DNA from: Eonycteris spelaea
Lineage: Eukaryota > Chordata > Mammalia > Chiroptera > Pteropodidae
Direction: 5' to 3'
DNA length: 64,000 bases
Assembly (NCBI GenBank): GCA_003508835.1
Contig: PUFA01000077.1
Span: 3,424,001 to 3,488,000 of the forward strand
Shown: positions 24,417 through 35,894 of the stretch, in pieces
Numbering within the stretch: the first letter of the stretch is position 1
Layout: each line of letters opens with the position of its first letter
Program-made: the position numbers and the translations under genes
The notes under the pieces: model-generated
The model's database searches: none
What the model saw: only the letters and a program-made list of their open reading frames with translations
Told to the model about the DNA's origin: nothing

Positions 24417-27400
24417 GTAAGTGGTGCCCCGGTTGCTTCGCCTTCCTGGGCGACCCCTGCTGGATCCCCGAGTCGCTCCGCCTTCGATTGTCCCTGCTGA
24501 GGGGTTTCTCTTCCCTTCTCGTTTCGCCCCCCCCAGGTCGCCGCGACCGAGCACTGTCCCACCCCGTGCCCGGCACAGTGCCCCCAAACGCCGCCGACCT
24601 GCGCCCCCGGAGTGAGAGCGGTGCTGGATGACTGCTCGTGCTGCCTGGTGTGCGCCCGCCAGCGCGGCGACAGCTGCTCGGAGATGGAGCCCTGCGAGGA
24701 GGGCCGTGGCCTCTTCTGCGACCGCAGAGCGGACCCCAGCGCCCGAAGTGGCATCTGCATGGGTAATGCGGCCCCTCGGCCTCTTGACCGCTTGCTTCTC
24801 CCGCCGCTAGCTGCAGCTGCCACCTCTCGTCTCTCAGCTCTGCCTCCCCCTTCCCAAAAGGTGATGAGCAGATAACAATAATGAGGATGCTGTAGGTGAT
24901 GTCCCTGGAGCGCTTCCCGTGCGCCAGGCACGGTTTTAGGGCGGGGTGCTTGGGGCTTCGGGGAGCGTCCGAAGCCAGAGAGGAAACCTTGCTGCGGAGG
25001 TGAGAAGCATTCATCACTTGCCTCCCTAGAGAAGAATCGAGATAGACGGGGAGCAGAGCAGAGTTAAGGGCCAGTGAAGTCATTTCCTTTGGACATTTCC
25101 AGGGGGACGCTGGAGTTGCTGGAAGCTTAGGCTCACTCACTGGCTCACAGTTCTCCCAACTGCAGCCCAGCAGGTTTGTTTTTACACCTGTAATTGTCCT
25201 CTTTGAGCCAAAGCCGCCCCTGGTCTCCTGGGACAACTATGTAACCCCTGTCTGGGCTGTGAATAAAATAAAATGCAGGCAACCAGCCAGTCCAGGCTGG
25301 TGAAAATTAATTAATTGGGCATCGATTTCCCACGTGGTCCACCATTTAGTTGGAGGCTGTCCCTGCCTCCCTGGATTAGAGACTTGGAATAGCCTTTTAC
25401 TTTCTTCTCAAAACTAGTGATGATTTTTGTGCATGTGTGTCTGCTAGAATACTAAGGAATCCTAATGCTCTTCCCAATTTGACCAGTTAACCTATTTGTA
25501 GAATGCATTTTTTTTTTCCTTTTCATTCTAAGCTCTGGAGCAGGAGATTCTAAGGAGGTCCTTGCAAAATTGTCTTTATTTGGGGAACAACAGCTATGGG
25601 GTTTGGGGAGTGTCGCTTCTCAGTCATGCTCCTCTTTCCTCATCCGTGAGTGAGTGAGGACTGGATGGTCTTGAAGGCTCCTTCCTGCCCTGGGAGGCCC
25701 CAGTGACGACATTTCTGCTGGAGATGGATAAAAAAAAAAAACCAGGTTGTCTCGACCAGAAAAAGAACGACTTAGGGTTTGGAACATGTGCCACAAATCT
25801 CATGCAGCTTATCCAAAGCATTATGTTCTTGTTTTTCTCGCACCCCTTCCCTCGCTGCCCTCCTTCCCCAATATCTAGTGATAGAAGGAGATAACTGTGT
25901 GTTCGATGGAGTTATTTATCAAAGCGGAGAGACCTTCCAGCCGAGCTGCAAATACCAGTGCACCTGCCAAGATGGGCAGATTGGCTGTGTGCCCCGCTGT
26001 GATGAGGACCTGCTACTGCCACAGCCTGACTGCCCCGCTCCCCGAAAAGTGGAAGTGCCTGGAGAGTGCTGTGAAAAGTGGATCTGTGACTCAAACGAGA
26101 CAGAGGCATTAGGGGACCTGCACGCTCTGCCAGGTGAGGAGCCCGGGATACCTGAAGGTGATCACAGCACAAGTACAGGCAGGCAGACGTGTGTGTGCCT
26201 TTCGGATTTGCAATGAGAAACTGGCCTCAGCTTCTGGTCATCTGACCATAGATTCCAGATTGCCCGCTGAGATCAGACTCTCACAGGTCTGAGTCCTAGC
26301 CAAGGGACCGAAGCACCTGCACAGTTTCTCCTAAGAGAAGTTCAGTGGTTCTTTCAGCAATGGGACTGATTGTCTTATTGCCCGAATATTTATATTTTAG
26401 TCCATCCCACTTGACCTTTTAACAGTATAAGATAAAAGTTTTTAAAAGATCACTCTTTCTTTGTGGATTCTGTACACCACCTGTGTGGTCTCAAGACCAG
26501 CCCCCCTAAAGAACACTACTACTCATCACTGGGCAGGCGTCACTGAGAAATGTCATCTTTCTAAATGCTGTAGAAGGGTCAAGTGACACTTGAGGATCTG
26601 TGTTTTGCTTTCCTTTTTGTGTCACCTTATAAAGGAAATTATTTTGGGGGAAACTCAAGAACTAGTAGAGAATGTTTTAGAAGCTGTTAACCAGCCAGAT
26701 TATATATACTGGCACTATTCCAAGCTTTACAGATTTTCTGAGGTCAAAAGTTATTAGCCATTCCTTACAGCTCAGAAAACTGCCATGTAGCAGAGGAGAT
26801 GTGCCCCAAGCCATGACTAAGTGTCGAGATGAAACGTTTTGTGATCAAAGTCCAGGTGCCTGTATCCCATAACCCAATCAACCAGTTCCACCTTTCTAAG
26901 GCACAGTATTGCCTTCATCACTATTTAGAATTGGTTGGTTCTCCTTACTCATCCAATTAGAATTCTATCATTGATCCTTTTTCTGTAAGAAATCACATTT
27001 TGAAAACACTATCATTTATGGAATGATCGTTGATGCTATGCTGTTCTCCATTCTTAAAATTACTAAGCTTCTTAAAGACAGGTTCTCCTAAGCTTAAGGA
27101 TGAGCCAGATAGTCACTCCACAGAGATTTCTTGAAAGCCTACAATGTGCCAGGCATTGTGCATCCTGCCAGGGATATATAAATACAGAGATCCAGCTCCA
27201 TCCCCAAGAACACTCAGCTGAGACCCTCTTTCTAATGATGACAGGAGGGACCATTTGGTGATCCTCACGCTTAACTCAACATAGCTGTCTTTATTTCCAT
27301 ATCCCATAGCCTACAGGACAGAAGCCACCCTAGGGGTGTCAGTCTCTGACTCAAGTAGCAACTGCATTGAACAGACCACAGAGTGGAGCGCGTGTTCCAG

Positions 27401-28841
27401 GAGCTGTGGCATGGGCTTTTCCACCAGAGTCACCAACAGGAATCCACAGTGTGAAATGGTGAAGCAGACGCGCCTCTGCATGGTGCGGCCCTGTGAACAA
27501 GAGCACAAGCAGCCAGCAGAAAAGGTAGGAGCCCGGAAGAAGCCTCCATCCCAGAGGACGTGGCCTGGCCTCATGGGGGCCTGGGCTTTAGGAAGTCACT
27601 GTGACGCTAGGTGACTCGAGGTCAGGTCTAGCTGAGAGTTAACCATAGGTTCCTGAAATGAGTGAATTTACCTTCTTTTTTTTTCTCTCTCTCTCTCTCT
27701 CTCTTCAATGTATTACACTATTCCAAGCAACGCACAGCAGGTCCACAGGTAAAGAGGGGCCAGGCCATTATCAAAGTATCCCCAACTGAGAAGGGTATGG
27801 CAAATCTCACTCCATTCCCAGGAAAAAAAAAACAAAAAAAAAAAAAAAAAACAAAAAACTGGCCACTCACTTGCCAAGCGTAGCTGATTTCAGAGAGGTC
27901 ATTTCTGACCTTTATCTCCTGTTCCCCTTAGGTTCAATCTATACCAAGCACAGAGGAGGGATTACATTTGCCTTACTCACCCCTGAGTCCCCAACATCCT
28001 ACCAGGGACACAGTGTATGCTCGATAAAAAAAATTGTTGATGAAGAAATGAATGGGTGTCTGGGAATTATTTTCAGCATTTTAAAAAGCCAAGTAGGACT
28101 AGTACATTTGCCAGGATAAGGCGATATATGCCAAACAAAATAGCACATTTCTTTCCTTTTTTGCTGGTATTATATCAACTCAGTGTGTTAACGCTGAGTG
28201 TAAGACATGTGGATCAGAAGCTTGGCTTCGTTCCTGATGACGTCACAGGCCTTGTTACCAGAACCCTAGATAAACGCAATGCCCAAATTGAACTATTATA
28301 TGGACTCTTGTACAAACCAAGGCCAACATCAAACAATCTCTAGCAATGAAAGATTTACATATTTCTACACTGAGGCAATATCATTAAATGCTTAAGGGTA
28401 CAATCCTGGAGGCAGCCAGCCTGGCTTGGAATCTCAGTTTCCCAGAGGAACTAGCTGTGGGATTTGGGGCAAGTTTCTTAAACTCTAAGCCCCAGTTCCT
28501 TCCCCTATATAATGGGGTCTCAAAAGGTGTCAGGAGGTACATAGAATGAACTGGCAAAGTACTGGGTATAGATTACTCTTTTAACATCAGACATCATTAT
28601 TCAAAAATTCTATTTATTGCTAAAATAAAAGAGCTTCTAGTGGTTGCATTCGTGATATGGCTGCCAGGCTATATGACTTTTTGGGGTCCAACTAACTTTA
28701 TGTTTCTTTCACTAGTTTAGGAAGAAGATCTAGGAGGAGCACCTTGTCCCAAAATTATATGCACCTCCCTACACTTAGGGGAATTCTAACATATATATAA
28801 TACCGTGCAGGTGTAGGCCCACCCACAAAGCAGGCTCGCAC

Positions 28842-28896
<55 letters not shown>

Positions 28897-30078
28897 GTCT
28901 CTCTCTCACACACATACTTACATACACACACACACAAACAGAGGGATGCTGCTGACTTTATACTTTTTTGTGGGTTTTGGCAAGGATACACATTAAACAA
29001 TAAATATGAAAAAAGAAGAAATAAGAAGCCCTTACATACCATTGAGGACTCAGTAATTTCTTAAAATAAGGCGTTTCCATGTCACGGAAATGGCATAGAA
29101 CTGGCCTTGCATCAGACAAGTTCAGTTAATAGAGGTTTTCTGATCACTTTAGCCCTTTGAGACTCCGTTTATTTATCTATAAAACTTGAGCAATTGTTCT
29201 TTATGTTAATAGTTGTTCCTTGTATGAGTGAACATTGTGGTAAGGTTAAGCGAGTTAATGTTTGAAAAATATTTGAAATATTAGTAAGATTGCAATGATG
29301 CCATTTATTTCCTTTCTCTTTATAACACCTAAGAATGCGTTTGGCTAAAAACAACACCAAATCCTGCTGCAGTGGCTTAAAGATATGGATTTCTTTATTG
29401 TAGATGGGCTTTCACCCTCGTATGTATCGCTGTGAGATCAAAAGATGGTTGTGCATGATTAGGCAAGGTTTTCACATTCCAGGCAAGAAGGAAAATGAAG
29501 GCAGAAAACAATAAAGAAGGGCAAAGGATTATCTAGAATCCCTTGGATAATGTATCATTAGCCAGAACTGTGTCACGAGGCCACCCCAAGCTCCCAGATA
29601 TTCTGGCGAAGCAAATACCTTTAGCCGACCACATTGCCCAAACAAAATTGATGTTCTGTTAGTGAAGAAGAATGAGCCATGGGTATTGGGTAGGCCACTA
29701 GCAAGTTGTTCCACACCCCTAAAACGGTCCGTTGGAGGAATGCTAGCCATCTCGTGCATCATCCCCTTTCTTCTTTCTTAGAAAGGAAAAAAGTGTCTCC
29801 GCAGCACGAAGTCACTCAAAGCCATCCACCTGCAGTTCAAGAACTGCACGAGCCTGCATGCCTACAAGCCCAGGTACTGCGGGGTCTGCAGCGATGGCCG
29901 ATGCTGCACCCCGCACAACACCAAAACCATCCAGGTGGAGTTCCAGTGCTCCCCAGGGCAGGTCATCAAGAAACCAGTGATGGTCATCGGGACCTGCACC
30001 TGTCACAACAACTGTCCTCATAACGATGAGGCCTTCCTCCAAGAGTTAAAGCCAAACACCGGCAGAGGGAAAATATAA
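24333..30078 (+). CDS. NOV: NOV / CCN3 matricellular protein (five-exon gene)
   Basis: Secreted CCN-family matricellular protein; family members bind integrins, growth factors and matrix and regulate adhesion, proliferation and differentiation. Coding exons are 24333-24416, 24537-24762, 25879-26133, 27310-27524 and 29782-30078. All introns are GT-AG and the frame stays open, giving 358 residues (the human protein, from memory, has 357). Modules: signal peptide about 1-31; IGFBP about 35-103, with a variant of the family cysteine motif at 60-67 (DCSCCLVC); VWC about 110-173; TSP1 about 207-250 (WSACSRSCG at 214-222); cysteine-knot CTCK about 265-345. One domain per exon is the CCN gene plan. 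The start ATG has A at -3 and no upstream ATG between the TATA box and it; a second in-frame ATG is codon 7. It is intact, with no frameshift or stop. CTGF and CYR61 are excluded by the close match of exons 3-5 to NOV as I recall it. Confidence 0.98.
24417..24536 (+). other. NOV intron 1 (120 bp)
   Basis: Very short GC-rich intron, GTAAGT to a C-tract plus CAG. No repeat seen. Confidence 0.95.
24537..24762 (+). CDS. NOV: NOV coding exon 2: IGFBP-like domain
   Basis: Encodes residues 29-103 plus the first base of codon 104. It is rich in cysteine, with the CSCCLVC core at 61-67 followed by ARQRGDSC. The acceptor follows a C-rich tract ending CCCCAG, and the donor GT is at 24763. The exon is very GC-rich because it lies in the CpG island. 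The segment DPSARSGIC near its end lacks the NQT sequon that human NOV has at this place (human sequence recalled, not looked up). Confidence 0.96.
24763..25878 (+). other. NOV intron 2
   Basis: GT to ATATCTAG. A short minus-strand MIR remnant lies at about 24866-24945; the rest is unique apart from a T run near 25508 and an A run near 25730. Confidence 0.95.
25879..26133 (+). CDS. NOV: NOV coding exon 3: von Willebrand factor type C domain
   Basis: Encodes residues 104 (split codon) to 188 plus one base of codon 189. VWC cysteines run from C110 to C173, with CQCTC-type spacing ([10 protein letters not shown]) and a terminal ECCEKWIC. Preceded by ATATCTAG and followed by GTGAGG. The linker after the domain contains an Asn-Glu-Thr sequon at N176, absent from the human sequence as I recall it. 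Confidence 0.97.
26134..27309 (+). other. NOV intron 3
   Basis: GTGAGG to CCCATAG. Contains a minus-strand MIR (about 26700-26880) and a minus-strand L2 3' fragment (about 27110-27210). The remainder is unique. Confidence 0.95.
27310..27524 (+). CDS. NOV: NOV coding exon 4: thrombospondin type 1 repeat
   Basis: Encodes residues 189-260. TSP1 features are W214, the CSRSCG motif at 217-222 (fits the O-fucosylation pattern C-x-x-S/T-C-G, so S220 is a candidate) and the paired cysteines ending in MVRPC at 246-250. The acceptor is CCCATAG and the donor GTAGGA. The exon ends in phase 0. Confidence 0.97.
27525..29781 (+). other. NOV intron 4
   Basis: The largest intron, GTAGGA to TTCTTAG. It carries a T/CT microsatellite (27678-27704), an A-rich tract (27822-27861), an L2 3' end (about 27890-28060), a palindromic CRE (28238-28245), a MIR (28385-28590), a CT/GT/CA microsatellite (28841-28937) and an old unnamed repeat (about 29335-29700). 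Confidence 0.95.
28238..28245. promoter_or_regulatory. Palindromic CRE (TGACGTCA) in NOV intron 4
   Basis: A perfect cAMP-response element in otherwise unremarkable intron sequence between an L2 fragment and a MIR. An 8-bp match may be chance, although CpG-containing sites decay fast in AT-rich DNA. Confidence 0.4.
29782..30078 (+). CDS. NOV: NOV coding exon 5: C-terminal cysteine knot and stop
   Basis: Encodes residues 261-358 and the TAA stop at 30076-30078. It begins with the basic KGKKC, has the NCT sequon at N281, and carries the cystine-knot cysteines ([10 protein letters not shown] and CTCHNNC). The C-terminus is GKI, where human NOV ends GKM by recollection. The acceptor is TTCTTAG. 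Confidence 0.97.
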   Translation, partial: KGKKCLRSTKSLKAIHLQFKNCTSLHAYKPRYCGVCSDGRCCTPHNTKTIQVEFQCSPGQVIKKPVMVIGTCTCHNNCPHNDEAFLQELKPNTGRGKI

Positions 30079-31360
30079 CACGGGTCCGCAGAGAAGCACA
30101 CCTACAGAGGCAAACTGTAGCTGCTGCATGGCCCACCATCGAAAGAAGATATGAGAAACTACGAGAATTATACTTCACCCCTGAGTCCTATGTATTTTCT
30201 GTGGTCATATGAGGTCGGTTATATCTGTCTTTTTTTTTTTTTTTTTTTTAATGAAAGATATGATTAACAGTAAACTTGGAATCAAGGTAAGCTCAGGATA
30301 GTGCTTAGGGATGACTTACTATTCTATAGTGTTTACTATAAATGAAAATTTCTATAAATTTAAGAAATCAAATATAGGTTTTGCTGTGTAGATTATCACA
30401 TTACACTCATCTTATTTTGTTAGGCGCTAGTACCATTTCAAGAAAATGTCACTGTAATGAATGACACAGTGAAGTCCAGAATCATACTGACCATATCGTC
30501 ATACAAATAGTTCACCCTATATTGAGGTTTGACTTCTGGGGTTTCTGTTGAGTTTTTGTTTTTTTGTTTTTTTGTTTTTTTGTTTTTTTAGTAGCTCAAG
30601 CTCTGATCTTCCAAGTCCAAGGTCTGTGGAAACATAGCTCTTCAACTTGAAACCTAGAGACTGTTAGTTCTTTATTTAGTTGTACACTAACAAACAAGCT
30701 GTATCTACAGTAATGAAATGTTTGTTAATTAAGTGGGCTGGTGTCGTAAACTTGCTCCATTTCAGACAAACTGACTCCTTTCCAGCAGAAAGAAGCCAAA
30801 CAGAAAACTCCCCCTAATACAGAGATGATGAAGACCAGGCCCCATCAGCCCTCATACGTTTGTATGTGCTGGAGGCTGCTGAGGCTCGCTAGTTTTTTTT
30901 TTTTTAATTCAGAAGAAGCAGAGCATGTTAGCAGAGATTCTGTCATTTCACTGATGAGTAAACTGTGGCCCAAAGCACCTGATTACAACCCTTGATGACT
31001 TTCAGATTTGTCTGTAAAATTTTGAGAAAGAAGGACAAGACCAACATAGTGTGATAGCATACTAACATAGATTTTATGGGGGTTACAATTAATTAATAGA
31101 CCTGCTCATAAGTAATCCTTGGGCCCTAATTATGCACATTCACAAACGAGATATGTGTGTATACATATGTGCATCTAATTTGTCAGGCTATGAGGTAGGG
31201 TGCAAATGTAAATGTATACATTCTTCTAATGTCACCATATGTGTTCAACCTTTCTCCCTTAAAGTATTTATATAAATGTAAATTATACATTTTTTAAAAA
31301 ATCTTTTTACTTTCTCTACTTGTCAGACATCACTAAATAAACATGATCTTATCCATGTTT
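30079..31360 (+). other. NOV 3'UTR
   Basis: From the stop to about 20 bases past the first good AATAAA. It holds two long T runs, a G-T7 minisatellite-like tract (30557-30590) and several ATTTA-type AU-rich stretches toward the end that could affect mRNA stability. No open frame of note. Confidence 0.75.
31336..31341 (+). terminator. NOV polyadenylation signal AATAAA
   Basis: I saw no earlier AATAAA after the stop codon. Its distance of 1.26 kb from the stop fits a NOV mRNA of about 2.4 kb, the size I recall for the human transcript. Confidence 0.8.
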
Positions 31361-31860
31361 GACTCTACCATTACTTTGTGCTCACTAGTAGTTTCCTGAA
31401 AAATATATATATATAATTACAAGTTACAGATTAAATCAGACACCAAGAACGGTACCCATTGAAAGCAAAGTGGATAGTTACAACTAATTAGAAGAGAAAC
31501 AAAAGACAGTTCTTCCTAAGTCAGGAAGGCGATCTCTACTGCCAAGGCCTCAGATATTCTCCACAATGTTTATTCAATCCAACCTCTCGAGCTCTGATAT
31601 TTTTTCTGGACAATCTAGTAGACACTTCTATATATTAAAAATTGAACTTCCTCTGGGACCAAGCAAAGCATGCCTCTCGGGCTGCCTTATCCAGTTAAAG
31701 GCTCTCCAGTCTCCCAATTACCCAGCAGAAACCACTAGCATCATTTTGATCAGCCTGCTCCTGCTACATGCTCAGAACGGGATATTTCCGGTGGCGATGC
31801 AGAGCAGAGCACTGAGCACGGCTGCTGCCTGAGCAGTGTGACAGTCAGAGTTAATATAAG
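31361..31860. other. Downstream flank of NOV
   Basis: AT-rich, with a TA run near 31410. Nothing recognised. Confidence 0.4.
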
Positions 31861-31864
31861 CTTT

Positions 31865-32200
31865 GTGGGAACATTCAAAAGTCCAACAACATAGATTGGC
31901 TAGATGAATCCTAGTACAATCTAACATGATGAAGAACAAAGCAACCTTTAAAAATGAAAATCTAAGAAAATATTTACACCCAGAAAGGTATAGAACTATG
32001 AAAAGAGTGATTTGGTTTTGTTCAAAACTATCTGTAAACATGAATGAAAAGAGAACTAGGAGAGAACTTGCAACAAAATATTATAAGTGATTGCGTCAAG
32101 TTGGTCTTATTTTTTCCCATTTTTGCGATTTCTTTACTAACTTTATTTTGACTGAGAATATATTACCTTTATAACCAGAAGGGGGAAAAGGCTGAGTTCA
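31865..32200 (+). repeat. L1 3' end fragment
   Basis: GAAGAACAAAGCAACCTTTAA then the T-rich TCTTATTTTTTCCCATTTTT and TTACCTTTATAACCAGAAGG: the forward 3' end of an old L1. Confidence 0.6.
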
Positions 32201-32284
32201 GATATCCCTTCAACACAGTTCCCCTTATACGTTTACTGATTCATGCTCACCCGGCTGCTCCTTTCAGCATCCAAAACAGTTATT

Positions 32285-32680
32285 AGCTCACTCATTTCAT
32301 TCATTCAAAAAACGCACAATGAGTGCTCCTGTGTGCCCAGCATTGTGTTAGGTCCTGGAAATACAGCTATGAAAAACACAAATGATAAACCATAAAATAA
32401 ACAAGTTAGCATTTCTTCCTGGAATTAACTCTCTGTTGGCAAAGGCAGGCAAAAAGCAGTAAACAAACAATCAAAGAGGATAAATATCAAATAGTGATAT
32501 ATAAACCCTAAGAAGATCATTAAAGCAGAGCGATCTAATAGAAAATTTTTAGGTGGCTGATTGAGCTGAAGGTGGTCAAGGAAGTTCTTTCTGAAAAGGT
32601 AACGTTTCATCTTAAAGCTGAAGAACCCAGATTAGGAAAAAGAATCTTCCAGGCAAAGGTAACTGTACAAAAAAACAAAC
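32285..32680 (-). repeat. L2 LINE 3' region
   Basis: Reverse L2: TCATTCATTCAAAAAACG, then GTGTGCCCAGCATTGTGTTAG, then downstream phrases to about 32660. Confidence 0.7.
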
Positions 32681-32829
32681 AAACAAAAATGAGTGTCAGG
32701 AATAATCTTGGAATGTCATTAAAGATTTGTGTGGCTGGAGCCATCCTTGAAGGGAGGTGGAAGGTAATGCAATTTCAAGGGCTTGGCTCTATATCATAGT
32801 TCTCACACTATTTTACAACTGATTTTTAA

Positions 32830-32960
32830 AATAACATTACACTAAGCTTCTTGAGACCAGAATCTTAGTCTTCCTTGTATCTGTTACCTGGCACACAGTA
32901 CAGCCTCACTATATACCTATTGAATAAATGAATGAATAAGTGAATACATTAATGGACCCT
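32830..32960 (+). repeat. L2 3' end
   Basis: TACCTGGCACACAGTACAG to AATAAATGAATGAATAAGTG, the L2 terminal pattern, with TGAA repeats. Confidence 0.75.
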
Positions 32961-33224
32961 ACACAGATAAAGGATAAAATGTTCTTTGAAATAAATGTTA
33001 GGCTTTTAAACTATTCATTTTCATGATCGCTATCACTGTGATTTGCATTATCACTTGCAGAGCGATCTCCACTCTGAAACGTACACGAACATCACACAGA
33101 TGCACACATTCCTGAAATTATAATGGAAGACAGTTGAAAAAACATGACCCGATCCACAAATATGTGCTAAGTCCAGAACATTCTAGTAATATAGCAAGGA
33201 AAGCAACATTCGCCGAGCAGGACT

Positions 33225-33600
33225 TTAGGGTAGCAGAAAGAGTGCAGGCTTGGGAGTTGTTCCACCTGGTTTTGAATACTGGGCCTCTTCTTTCCCAGCT
33301 CTGGGCTCTCAGACATTTCGCACACACCCTCTGAGCCTCAGTTTCCACTCCTGTAAGATGATATAATAATATTGATAGAGCAACCAACGGCCGTAGTTTG
33401 TCCTGGACTGAGAAGGTCCCTGGGACTCAGAAATTTCAGCTGTAAAATCAGGACAGTCCCAGGCAAACCAGGATGAATGGTCACCCTAAGTATCAACCAC
33501 ATGTAGTTGTAAGACAATATGTGTTCATTCATAAGCAGTTGACTGTAAGAGGCACATAGTAGGTCCGCAAATAACAGCTATTAATATAGTAAGAAGCCCG
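33225..33600 (+). repeat. MIR SINE split by a palindromic DNA element
   Basis: Forward MIR at 33225-33370 (GAGCCTCAGTTTCCACTCCT) resumes at 33485-33600 with the 3' part (AGAGGCACATAGTAGGTC). The roughly 105 bases between are imperfectly palindromic. Confidence 0.6.
33378..33484. mobile_element. Small palindromic DNA element inside the MIR
   Basis: The left arm (GTAGTTTGTCCTGGACTGAG) and right arm (GGACAGTCCCAGGCAAACCA) are related in inverted orientation, ending in GGTCACCCT. It resembles a short mammal-wide MITE-like family with GGTGACC ends, but the name is not certain. Confidence 0.45.
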
Positions 33601-33654
33601 TCGAGCCAAGCACTGCTCCTTCTTCTGTGCATGTCATGGTCAGAGGTGGACACA

Positions 33655-33785
33655 AATGACCTCATATTTACAGGAAAAGGCAAAGAGTCTCAAAAACTCT
33701 AATGACCTATTAAGGACACAGTAAATGAAGGAGCTGGGATTCAAACTCAGGGTCTGCCTGAGCTCAGAGCCAAAGCTCTTTCCTT
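33655..33785 (-). repeat. MIR SINE
   Basis: Reverse MIR 5' part: AGGAGCTGGGATTCAAACTC. Confidence 0.65.
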
Positions 33786-35100
33786 TTTACAGTGCTGCAG
33801 CTGTTGAGGCCAAGTATATTTTCAGCAACCAAAACAATTCCAACAGTTTTCATTTTTGTGCTATTTTCCCAAAGTATAAATGTTCTCTTTTAGAAACAGC
33901 ATTGCAAAGTCGTGAGATTGTTGAGATCATTCTGTGAATGTGAAATTTTGAAAGCACTCACTTAATTGCGGTTTAGGGATAAGGCATACTTCATTGAAAA
34001 TTATTTGGGAATTTTTCTTTTCTTTCACCAGACAAGGTTTCAATTCAACAATGTGGCAAGGACCTCTTTAACTATGCAAGAAATAATTCACCACATACTT
34101 ATCTGTGCTTGGTGAGATTCTCAATAAAGCTTTTGGTGGAGATTTCTGGTCAGTATTAGATTTCTTTCCCAGTGTTTCCTTGTAGGGACACATTGTCATA
34201 CTTTTGAATGGGTTTTGCTCCAAAATGCTCAATATCGTAAGTCAAATCATCAAAAGAGTAAGTCCTTTGGGTTGCGTGCTATTAGGCTTAGTCCGAAGAT
34301 TCATAATTGTTGGAAGTATATTCATGTTAACCACCTGCATGGTCCTCACCTACAGTACGATGCTGTCTGGACCACGGAGGGATCACCAAGTTCAATTTCC
34401 ACCTGGATAACACTGCTGACACTTGCTGAACTTTGAATAATGAAGAATTCTCTGCAGCCATCCAGCTGAGGACTGTGAATTACTGTTACATTAAGCCATC
34501 TGTTCTGGGGATAATCTGGAGTTGCAAAGGGTAAGGATGGCCATGCTGTATCATTCTTCCTACAGATATGTATCTATCTTTCTCCTTAGGACAAGAAAAT
34601 GAAGGTCTGAATTTCAACCAAGGGAGCTCAACAAAAAAAATATATAGTTCCATTCAAATGGCAGAGTTTCACAGAATAAACAGCCCATCAGTGCTATTGG
34701 AAGGAGCCTTGAAATAAATGTTTTATAATCCAAGAAGAGGATGTTGTTTGGACTTATATTTTATTAGTAAAATATGAGACACCGGCTTTGCTTGTAGGAT
34801 AGATTCTGAAGTCTGGAAGAGGCTATACAGAGTTCTTAGTGTGGGTTAGATGAGGGTCAAAGGCTCCAAGCTGACCTAGATTTGTCCTGCTGAAGCAAGG
34901 CCACCCACAAGATCCTTTGAGGACCTTGGCAGAGGAGAGCCCAGGAAACCTGAGTTCTATTTCCTCTGAAAGTTCAGCATTGAGAATATTCCCTGTTACT
35001 CTGAAGAGTATCTTGGTCCCCAGATAGGATTCTATCGAGTGGGCCCTGCCACCTCCCCAAACTCCATGTCCTTATCCAAGAATCTACTTTCAGTTCACCT
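33786..35100. other. Intergenic, nothing recognised
   Basis: No repeat identified; several short frames without coding character. Confidence 0.4.
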
Positions 35101-35109
35101 TCTCTAAGA

Positions 35110-35310
35110 CGACTTCTTGACTGGCACCATTTTCACTCCCAACAGAACTGGCTTCTCTCCGCTTTGTGTCACATTTACTCTCATAGCCACTAAAACACAC
35201 AGCCACTACCTCAGCTTTTCGTTTTCCTGTCTGTCTCGCACTAGACTCTGAGCTCTACAAGGCAAGGACCTTGTCTGATTTTCACACCATTGCACACACT
35301 GCATGTCTTG
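35110..35310 (+). repeat. L2 3' fragment
   Basis: CGCACTAGACTCTGAGCTCTA then GGCAAGGACCTTGTCTGATT. Confidence 0.65.
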
Positions 35311-35894
35311 AGCTTTTCTATCATATTTCCCCAAATAGCTGAGCACGACGAACACATACGGCAGAAATCCAGCATTTCAGGCCAAAGTTTCCATGGCATG
35401 CCACACCTTTCTCTCAAAATTTCAGGTAAATCTTGACTTCTCTTTAATATATCCATGTTTTAAAATATATATATATATAAAAGCAAAATCTAACATTTCT
35501 AATTGGCTGTAAGGACTATAGTCAATAAAGGTAATAACTATGTATAGTGCCAGGTGGGGGCTAGACTAATCAGGGGATCACCTCATAAATTATAATAAAT
35601 AATAATTTCTGATTGGTTAACTTACTCAGTTTTTCCACCCAAATCTCAAGTAGAATCGATGTTCCAGAATGAGGTACAACATTTACACCGAAGCCTCTTG
35701 TATCTCCCTACGTTCTCCACACAGTCAAATGAGCAGTAATAATAACAATAATTCCAAATTTTATTTCATATTAGGTGCCATCAGTTGTCAGAAAGCAAAG
35801 CCGTGTCCTAGTTGTTTAGCTTCTGGATTTCCGTGTCCACAAGATGAGGACGTGGAATTCAGCAACTTCATAGTGACACTATAGGATACTACCA

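Larger units (their letters stand above)
23790..24790. promoter_or_regulatory. CpG island over NOV promoter, exon 1 and exon 2
   Basis: A sharp rise in G+C and in CpG dinucleotides begins near 23.79 kb and fades after exon 2; sequence on either side is AT-rich. It contains the TATA and CCAAT/X-box sites. A 12-base C run (23669-23680) and CT-rich sequence lie just upstream. Edges are estimated by eye. Confidence 0.8.

Noticed and set aside
23891..24631. 246-codon plus-strand frame through the promoter
   Set aside because: Wrong frame for NOV, passes through the TATA box, intron 1 and exon 2, and has a composition set by the CpG island.
23794..25236. 480-codon open frame on the minus strand over the NOV promoter and exons 1-2
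   Set aside because: CpG-rich DNA has few stop codons. The frame overlaps the sense coding exons, is low-complexity Arg/Gly/Pro/Ser and shows no domain.
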